Source: Azospirillum sp. TSH64 (GTDB taxonomy: Bacteria > Pseudomonadota > Alphaproteobacteria > Azospirillales > Azospirillaceae). From it: 64,000 nucleotides of DNA. Both the position numbers and the translations under genes were made by a program. The stretch lies in contig NZ_LGQW01000015.1 in the NCBI RefSeq assembly GCF_003116035.1, positions 5,684,434 to 5,748,433 of the forward strand, in the 5' to 3' direction. The number at the start of each line of letters is the position of its first letter. Positions within the stretch are counted from its first letter, which is position 1. The notes below the pieces were generated by a model that made no database searches, was not told where the DNA came from, and worked only from the letters and a program-made list of their open reading frames with translations. This document shows, one piece after another, positions 58,524-64,000 of this stretch.

Positions 58524-59366
58524 TCAATCCCGCAGCAGGTCGTTGATCGCGGTCTTGGAGCGGGTCTTCTCGTCGACGCGCTTGATGATGACGCAGCAAT
58601 ACAGGCTCGGGCCCGGCGTGCCGTCGGGCAGCGGCTTGCCCGGCAGCGAGCCGGGGACGACGACCGAATAGGCCGGGACGCGGCCCATGAAGATCTCGCC
58701 GGTGTGGCGGTCGATGATCTTGGTCGAGGCGCCGATGTAGCAGCCCATCGAGATGACGGCGCCTTCCTCGACGATCACGCCCTCGACGATCTCCGAGCGG
58801 GCGCCGATGAAGCAGTTGTCCTCGATGATGACGGGATCGGCCTGCAGCGGCTCCAGCACGCCGCCGATGCCGACGCCGCCCGACAGGTGGACGTTCTTGC
58901 CGATCTGGGCGCAGGAGCCGACGGTGACCCAGGTGTCGACCATGGTGCCGCTGTCGACATAGGCGCCGACATTGACGAAGCTCGGCATCAGGATGACGCC
59001 GGGGGCGACATAGGACGACTTGCGGGCGATGGCGCCGGGCAGGGCGCGGAAACCGGCGTTCTGGAACTGGCCTTCGCTCCAGCCCTCGAACTTCGGCGGC
59101 ACCTTGTCGTACCAGGAGGAGCCGCCGGGGCCGCCGGGGATCATCTCGTTGGCGTTCAGGCGGAAGGACAGCAGCACCGCCTTCTTCAGCCACTGGTTGA
59201 CCTTCCAGCCGTCCGCGGTCTTTTCCGCGACGCGCAGATCGCCGGCGTCCAGCGCGTCCAGCGCCGAATTCACGGCGTCGCGGACCGAACCGGTGGTGGC
59301 GGTGGTGAGATCGGCGCGGTTTTCCCAGGCGGCGTCGATGGTGGCTTGCAGGCTGGCGTGGCTCAT
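58524..59366 (-). CDS. dapD: Tetrahydrodipicolinate N-succinyltransferase
   Basis: The 280-residue protein has an N-terminal helical domain (residues 1-100) and a left-handed beta-helix of hexapeptide repeats (ILMPSFVNVGAYVDSGTMVD near 125, IIEDNCFIGARSEIVEGV near 175). SLYCCVIIKRVDE near the C-terminus is typical. It makes N-succinyl-2-amino-6-oxopimelate, which precedes the dapE reaction after transamination. It is the first gene of the group. Confidence 0.97.
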   Translation of the reverse strand: MSHASLQATIDAAWENRADLTTATTGSVRDAVNSALDALDAGDLRVAEKTADGWKVNQWLKKAVLLSFRLNANEMIPGGPGGSSWYDKVPPKFEGWSEGQFQNAGFRALPGAIARKSSYVAPGVILMPSFVNVGAYVDSGTMVDTWVTVGSCAQIGKNVHLSGGVGIGGVLEPLQADPVIIEDNCFIGARSEIVEGVIVEEGAVISMGCYIGASTKIIDRHTGEIFMGRVPAYSVVVPGSLPGKPLPDGTPGPSLYCCVIIKRVDEKTRSKTAINDLLRD

Positions 59367-59488
59367 GGCGCGGTCGTTCTGCTGTCGATTGTCCAAGGGA
59401 CGGCACCATGGAGCCGCATCGCCGCCCCTGTCAACCATACCCGCGGCCGGCATCGGCCGGTTTGCGACAAAGCCCCCGGACTGCCCCC

Positions 59489-60256
59489 TCAAACCCCCGC
59501 CACCGCCGCCAGCCAGGAGGGCAGGTCGTCGACGGTGTGGTCGATGTGGACACCGGCGCCGACACCGGCCTTCTCGTATTCCTTCTCGCCGCGGACCCAG
59601 ACGGTGGTCATGCCCAGCGCGTGTGCGGGGGCGAGGTTGCGGGCGATGTCCTCCACCATGCAGGCGTCGGCCGGATCGACGCCGTGGTGTTCCACCAGCG
59701 TGGCATAGGGGCGGGGATCGGGCTTCGGCACGAAGCCGCCGGCGGCGATGTCGAACACGGCGTCGAACCGGTCGAGGATGCCGAGCCGGCCGGCGACGTT
59801 CTCGGCATGGCGGACCGAGCCGTTGGTGTAGATGATCTTGCGGCCGGGCAGCCGCGCCAGCGCGTCGGCCAGCAGGGCGGAGGGCTGGACCCCGGTCACG
59901 TCGATGTCGTGGACATAGTCCATGTAGGCGACCGGATCGACGTCATGCTCCATCATCAGGCCGCGCAGCGTGGTGCCGTATTCGCGGAAGAAGTGCTTCT
60001 GCCGCACCCGCGCCTCGTCCATCCCGATGTTGAAATGGGTGGCGATGAACTCGTTGATCCGGAGGTCGACCTGGGCGAACAGGTTGCAGGACGCCGGATA
60101 GAGCGTGTTGTCGAGGTCGAAGATCCACACGGCGCGGTTGCGCAGGGCGGCGAGGGGATGGGGCGCGGAGCCGGAGGTGGAGCCGGTCGTGAAACCGGTC
60201 GTGGAGCTGGGCGCCGGAGCGGCGGCCCTGTCCTGGGGGGAGGTCGGGACGGTCAT
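59489..60256 (-). CDS. Pyrimidine 5'-nucleotidase-like HAD hydrolase
   Basis: The 255-residue protein has an Ala/Ser/Thr/Gly-rich N-terminal stretch of 30 residues, then the HAD motif I WIFDLDNTLYPASC near 43, motif II YTNGSVRHAENV near 145, a Lys in FVPKPDPRPY near 177 and motif IV DACMVEDIARN near 196. This is the SDT1/PPM1-like group of pyrimidine nucleotidases found in alphaproteobacteria, often next to dapD. It dephosphorylates UMP/CMP or a related phosphate; exact substrate unknown. Confidence 0.85.
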   Translation of the reverse strand: MTVPTSPQDRAAAPAPSSTTGFTTGSTSGSAPHPLAALRNRAVWIFDLDNTLYPASCNLFAQVDLRINEFIATHFNIGMDEARVRQKHFFREYGTTLRGLMMEHDVDPVAYMDYVHDIDVTGVQPSALLADALARLPGRKIIYTNGSVRHAENVAGRLGILDRFDAVFDIAAGGFVPKPDPRPYATLVEHHGVDPADACMVEDIARNLAPAHALGMTTVWVRGEKEYEKAGVGAGVHIDHTVDDLPSWLAAVAGV

Positions 60257-60370
60257 CCCACAAGAATGGGGCCGCCGCCGTCCGGCCGCAAGGCGCTTCA
60301 CATGGTCGCAGGCGCGCAGCCGCCCTTTGGCCAAGCCGACGCTATGGGGAGTCTCCCGCGTCGTTGGTTG

Positions 60371-60399
60371 ATTGAAGATTAACCCCTAAAGAGGTAGCA
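60371..60399 (+). promoter_or_regulatory. Candidate promoter of the diguanylate cyclase operon
   Basis: TTGAAG (60371-60376), 17 nt spacing, then TAGCAT (60394-60399), in a locally AT-rich stretch between two divergent genes. The GTG start of the cyclase is 54 nt further on. Confidence 0.45.
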
Positions 60400-60452
60400 T
60401 GGACCAGACCTTGTAATGGTTTACAGCCAAAGGTTTCCGCTCCGCCTGCCTC

Positions 60453-62231
60453 GTGGCCCGCAAGCCTCGTGGATTGCCCTCTGGGATTGCCGTGGACCTT
60501 CTTCTGACCACCGGTACCTCTGCCACCGCTTCCGCCGCCACCGGCGGCCAGACCGGCCCCGTGCCATTGGTCGCGCTGTATCCCGGCCCGGCCCTGCGGC
60601 TGGATTCGGCGCTGGCCGTCGCCGAAGCGAATGCCGAGGCGGAAGACATGATGGACAGCGATCCGCGCTGGCTGCCGGAGTTGCGCAACTGGCTGTCGGC
60701 CTCCAGCGTGGCGCCGGGGCTGCGCTCGGTGCCGGTGGAATCGCTGCGCGGGATCATGATCGTCGAATGGGCCGGCGTGCCGCTGCCCGACGGCGGGTTC
60801 CTGCTGCTGGGCCGCGACGACACGCTGGAGCGCCAGCTGCGCCACACGCTGACCGAATCGCGGCGGCGCTACAAGGATCTGGTGGAGGTCTCTTCCGACT
60901 TCGCCTGGGAGACCGGGCCGGACGGCACCTTCGTCTTCGTCAGCCATAAGGGTGCCTTGGGTTATCCGGCCGACGCGCTGATCGGCCGCGACCCGCGCAG
61001 CTTGGCGCTGGAAGAGGCGGAAGACCTGCCGATGCCGTTCGACTGCCGCCGGGCGATCGACCAGACGGAGCTGTGGCTGAAGAGCGCCGACGGCACGCCG
61101 GCCTGCGTCGTCGCCTCCGCCCTGCCGCTGTTCGGGGTGCAGGGCGACTGGATCGGCGCCCGCGGCGTCTGCCGCGACGTGACCGAACAGGTGCTGCGCT
61201 CCAACGAGCTGGCGCGCATCCGGAACCGTGAACGGCTGCTCGGCCACATCGTCCATACCCTGCGCGACAGGCTCGACGCCGCGGAGGCGCTGGCCGTGGC
61301 CGCGACGGAAACGGCGCGGGCGCTCAGCGCCGACGGCTGCCGCATCTATCGGGCGGAGGAGGGTGCGGCCGGCGGCAATGGGGGCAGCCGTGTCGTGCTG
61401 TCGCTGGTGGCGGAGTTCGGCGCCAAATTGCCGGGCGTCGGCACCGCCCTGCTCGACCGCATCGCCAACAGCGAAGGGCTGGTGACCGACCGGCTGGGCG
61501 ACGTGCAGCTGATCGGCGAGCGGACGGAGTACCGGCAGGCGGCGAACGGCGCGCTGCTGGTCTGGCGCGCCGGCGATTCCGAGCCGTGGGACGAAGACGA
61601 CCGCCATCTGATGTCGGGCGTGGCCGACCATATCGGCATCGCGCATGCCCATCTCGCCTACCAGGAGCGGCTGCGCCGCCTGTCGGAGCGCGACGGGCTG
61701 ACCGGACTGTTCAACCGCCGCACCTTCTTCGAACGGCTGGAGGAGTCGATCTCCCGGCCGGACAGCGGGCCGTCGGCCCTGCTCTATGTCGACCTCGACA
61801 ATTTCAAGGCGGTCAACGACCTGCATGGCCACCAGCAGGGCGACGCGGTGCTGAAGGCCATCGGCACGCTGCTGAGCACCGGGGTGCGGCCGGGCGACCT
61901 GCCGGGCCGCCTCGGCGGTGACGAGTTCGTGTTGTGGCTGGGCCGCACCGACGAGGCGAAGGCCCGCATCGTCGCCGAACGGCTGCTGAACGGCATGCGC
62001 GATCTGGCCCACCTGTCGGCCAGTCCCGAGAAGCCGCTGGGCCTGTCGATCGGCATCGCCGTCCACACCCCCGGCCGCGGCGAATCGGTGCGGGAGTTGA
62101 CCGACCGGTCCGATGCCGCCATGTACGACGCCAAGAAGAGCGGCAAGGGCCATTTCGCCCTGGCCCCCGCCTATCGGGCGGCCGCTCAGGCATCCTCCTC
62201 CGATGTTTCCGCCGCGGAGCCTATACCGTGA
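60453..62231 (+). CDS. PAS-GAF-GGDEF diguanylate cyclase
   Basis: The 592-residue protein has a first 110 residues of unclear type (with VALYPGPALRLDSALAVAEANAEAEDMMD), a PAS domain near residues 140-250 (VSSDFAWETGPDGTFVFVS), a GAF-like domain near 270-400 and a GGDEF domain near 415-580 with DGLTGLFNRRTFFERL and RLGGDEFVLWL. An RPGD sequence five residues before GGDEF is an intact inhibitory RxxD site. It should make c-di-GMP from two GTP and be feedback-inhibited. The GTG at 60453 has no good ribosome site; a GTG at 60492 is possible. Its stop overlaps the DUF2336 start (GTGA). Confidence 0.88.
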   Translation: MARKPRGLPSGIAVDLLLTTGTSATASAATGGQTGPVPLVALYPGPALRLDSALAVAEANAEAEDMMDSDPRWLPELRNWLSASSVAPGLRSVPVESLRGIMIVEWAGVPLPDGGFLLLGRDDTLERQLRHTLTESRRRYKDLVEVSSDFAWETGPDGTFVFVSHKGALGYPADALIGRDPRSLALEEAEDLPMPFDCRRAIDQTELWLKSADGTPACVVASALPLFGVQGDWIGARGVCRDVTEQVLRSNELARIRNRERLLGHIVHTLRDRLDAAEALAVAATETARALSADGCRIYRAEEGAAGGNGGSRVVLSLVAEFGAKLPGVGTALLDRIANSEGLVTDRLGDVQLIGERTEYRQAANGALLVWRAGDSEPWDEDDRHLMSGVADHIGIAHAHLAYQERLRRLSERDGLTGLFNRRTFFERLEESISRPDSGPSALLYVDLDNFKAVNDLHGHQQGDAVLKAIGTLLSTGVRPGDLPGRLGGDEFVLWLGRTDEAKARIVAERLLNGMRDLAHLSASPEKPLGLSIGIAVHTPGRGESVRELTDRSDAAMYDAKKSGKGHFALAPAYRAAAQASSSDVSAAEPIP

Positions 62232-63556
62232 CCCCGCCCGCCAATCCGCGTCCCGAAACCCTCGACCCCGCCGACTACGAATCCGCCAAGCGGATGGTGC
62301 AGAGCGAGGATCCGGCGGTTCGCCGGAAGGTTGCCGAGCATCCCAAGACCCGGCCGGAGCTGCTGTATTTCCTTGCCGCCGATGCCGCGGCCGAGGTGCG
62401 GCGCGCCATCGCCACCAACGCCGGCACGCCGCGGCAAGCCGACCTGCTGCTGGCCAAGGACCGCGAGGTCATGGTGCGGCAGGCGGTGGCGCGGAAGATC
62501 GCCCGCCTGCTGCCAGAGCTGTCGGCCGATCAGGCGATGCAGATCGAACGGCTGACGGTGGAATGCCTGGAGACGCTGGCCCGCGATCAGGCGACGGAGG
62601 TGCGCGGCATCCTGGCCGAAGCGCTGAAGGACCTGCCCAACGCGCCGCACGGCGTGATCAACCGGCTGGCCCGCGATGTCGAGCTGTCGGTCTGCGCGCC
62701 CGTGTTGCAGCATTCGCCGATCCTCACCGAGGAGGATCTGACCGACATCATCATGAAGGGGCCGGTGCGGGGCGCGATGACCGCCATCGCCAGCCGGCAC
62801 AACGTCACAGCCTCCGTCGCCGACGCCATCGCGCGCTCGGACGACGAGGCGGCGGTGACGGCGCTGCTCGGCAACCCGTCGGCCCAGATCCGCGAAGAGA
62901 CGCTCGACCGCATCCTCGATCAGTCGCCGCAGCACGAACCCTGGCATTCGCCGCTGGTCCGCCGACCGCGGCTGCCGGCCCGTGCGGTGGCGCGGTTGGC
63001 CAGCTTCGTCGCCGACAAGCTGCTGAAGGTGCTGCAGGATCGCGATGACCTCGACCCCGACGCCACGCGCGGGCTGGTGGAGGCGGTGCGCCAGCGGGTG
63101 GGGCAGGCAGCCGGCGCACCGCCCGGCCTGCCGCTCGGCCCGGTCGATTTCGGCGAGGAGGCCGTCGGCGGTGCCGCCGCCGGGCCGGAGAAGCCGGTCG
63201 AGCGTCCCGGCGACAAGGCGGCACGCCTGAACAAGGAAGGCAAGCTGACCGAGAAGCTGATCGAGGGCTCGATGGTGGAGGGCGACCGCGGCTTTGTCAT
63301 GGCCGCCTTGGCGGAGCTTTCGCAGATTCCGCTGCCGGTGGTCGACCGCATCGTCGCCACCCATGCGCCGCGCGCCGTCACCGCCCTGGTCTGGCGCGCC
63401 GGGCTGACCATGCGCTTCGCCCGGCAGGTTCAGTTGCGGCTTGCCCAGATTCCGCCAAAAACAGCGCTTAATGCTCGGGACGGCACGCACTATCCGATGA
63501 CCGATGAAGAGATGCGCTGGCAGCTCGAATTTTTCGGCGTCGAGGAGAAGGCGTGA
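62228..63556 (+). CDS. DUF2336 protein with HEAT-like repeats
   Basis: The 442-residue protein starts at GTG 62228, overlapping the cyclase stop by 4 nt. Residues about 30-250 consist of short helical repeats (DPAVRRKVAEHPKTRPELLYFLA, EVRRAIATNAGTP, MVRQAVARKIARLLPEL), as in HEAT/armadillo folds, and the DUF2336 region follows. The C-terminal SQIPLPVVDRIVATHAPRAVTALVW is a further repeat. Function is unknown; tight coupling with a cyclase gene suggests a role in the same signalling path. Confidence 0.85.
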   Translation: MTPPANPRPETLDPADYESAKRMVQSEDPAVRRKVAEHPKTRPELLYFLAADAAAEVRRAIATNAGTPRQADLLLAKDREVMVRQAVARKIARLLPELSADQAMQIERLTVECLETLARDQATEVRGILAEALKDLPNAPHGVINRLARDVELSVCAPVLQHSPILTEEDLTDIIMKGPVRGAMTAIASRHNVTASVADAIARSDDEAAVTALLGNPSAQIREETLDRILDQSPQHEPWHSPLVRRPRLPARAVARLASFVADKLLKVLQDRDDLDPDATRGLVEAVRQRVGQAAGAPPGLPLGPVDFGEEAVGGAAAGPEKPVERPGDKAARLNKEGKLTEKLIEGSMVEGDRGFVMAALAELSQIPLPVVDRIVATHAPRAVTALVWRAGLTMRFARQVQLRLAQIPPKTALNARDGTHYPMTDEEMRWQLEFFGVEEKA

Positions 63557-63587
63557 CGTTTTCCCCCCTGTTCGGGTTGTCTCCGGT

Positions 63588-64000
63588 ATGCGTGTCGCCT
63601 TTCTCGCCTTCTTCTTCGTCCTGATCGCCGCCGCCACCAGCTTCGCCGCCCCGCCGCGCGAAACGCCGGAGGAGCGCGAGGTCGCAGCCACCTTCGACGC
63701 CGCCCGCACGGCGCTGTCCGAGAAGCGTGGGTCGGCGGTGATCCCGCTGCTCACCCGCAATTCGGTCAAGACGCTGGAGTCGGTGCGCGACGCCGCCCGC
63801 CAGCCCGGCGATGCGCCCCTGCAACGGCTGGAGCCGGCGGAGCGTTTCGCCGCCATGGGGCTGCGCCGCTATCTTGGCCCGGCGGACCTGCGGCGCATGT
63901 CGGTCGGCGACATCGCCAACCATGCGCTGAAAGCCGGCTGGCTCGGGCCGAACGTCATCTCCCGCAGCGCGCTGGGGCCGGTGCGGGTGAAGGGCGACCG
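63588..64000 (+). CDS. Exported protein, 3' end beyond the window
   Basis: The frame is open from ATG 63588 to the end of the window (137 codons). It begins MRVAFLAFFFVLIAAATSFAA, a signal peptide with cleavage after AFA-like Ala. The mature part is helical, with EREVAATFDAARTALSEKRG and LRRYLGPADLRRMSVGDIANHALK. It follows the DUF2336 gene by 31 nt. I do not recognise a family in the available part. Confidence 0.72.
   Translation, partial: MRVAFLAFFFVLIAAATSFAAPPRETPEEREVAATFDAARTALSEKRGSAVIPLLTRNSVKTLESVRDAARQPGDAPLQRLEPAERFAAMGLRRYLGPADLRRMSVGDIANHALKAGWLGPNVISRSALGPVRVKGD

Noticed and set aside
1..64000. CRISPR arrays, tRNA genes, IS elements and phage genes
   Set aside because: Looked for direct repeats with regular spacing, cloverleaf patterns, transposase motifs and integrases; none was convincing.

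Overview
The window is GC-rich (roughly two-thirds G+C by eye), densely packed alphaproteobacterial chromosome. Gene content and protein style (Pcs, a DUF2336 protein, RraA/TctC genes, the alphaproteobacterial form of L36, an R64-like pilus locus) suggest Rhodospirillales and most likely an Azospirillum-type bacterium. That assignment is inference from content, not from a marker-gene comparison. No tRNA, rRNA, IS element, prophage or CRISPR array was seen.

Region 1 (about 0.7-17 kb) is an aryl polyene (APE) pigment cluster. One long leftward operon, read from 16.9 down to 4.5 kb, carries a small lipoprotein followed by ApeC-D-E-F-G-H(I)-K-L-M-N-O-P-Q-R homologues, nearly all joined by 4-20 nt overlaps. 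The activating ligase (ApeH) is fused to a hotdog dehydratase (ApeI). The ApeJ-type glycosyltransferase/acyltransferase and a phytoene-desaturase-like FAD enzyme lie on the other strand and converge on the operon. Together these would activate an aryl starter, extend and dehydrate it on two carrier proteins, attach it to a lipid and move it to the outer membrane through an MMPL exporter, a LolA-like chaperone and a lipoprotein. Two homologous small lipoproteins sit at opposite ends of the cluster.

Region 2 (17-27.7 kb) holds a small secreted protein and then a type IVb pilus locus resembling the R64 thin-pilus system: a major pilin followed by its own terminator, a beta-helix minor pilin or tip protein, an assembly ATPase, a pseudopilin, PilO/PilP-like proteins, a lipoprotein secretin, a GspF-type platform protein, a small membrane protein and a convergent lytic transglycosylase. 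No prepilin peptidase is present.

Region 3 (27.8-40.2 kb) is mixed: an MBL-fold hydrolase, tyrS with a possible Tyr-codon leader peptide, a YcbK/DUF882 cell-wall hydrolase, radC, cytochrome b561, a two-component system, a 2-hydroxyacid dehydrogenase with an RraA/HMG-aldolase-like partner, two convergent TctC binding proteins that share a bidirectional terminator, and rpmJ with a clear promoter and terminator.

Region 4 (40.3-51.9 kb): glycolate oxidase glcDEF, phosphatidylcholine synthase, a cation-diffusion transporter, DUF72, a large DUF2339 membrane protein, a hydroxyacid-oxoacid transhydrogenase and a GFA-domain protein. Region 5 (51.9-64 kb): a noncoding stretch with two palindromes, an acyl-CoA dehydrogenase behind a palindromic operator, a lytic transglycosylase, cobT, the dapD-dapE-membrane protein group with a REP-like inverted repeat inside it, a pyrimidine-nucleotidase-like HAD protein, a PAS/GAF/GGDEF diguanylate cyclase coupled to a DUF2336 protein, and a secreted protein cut by the window end.
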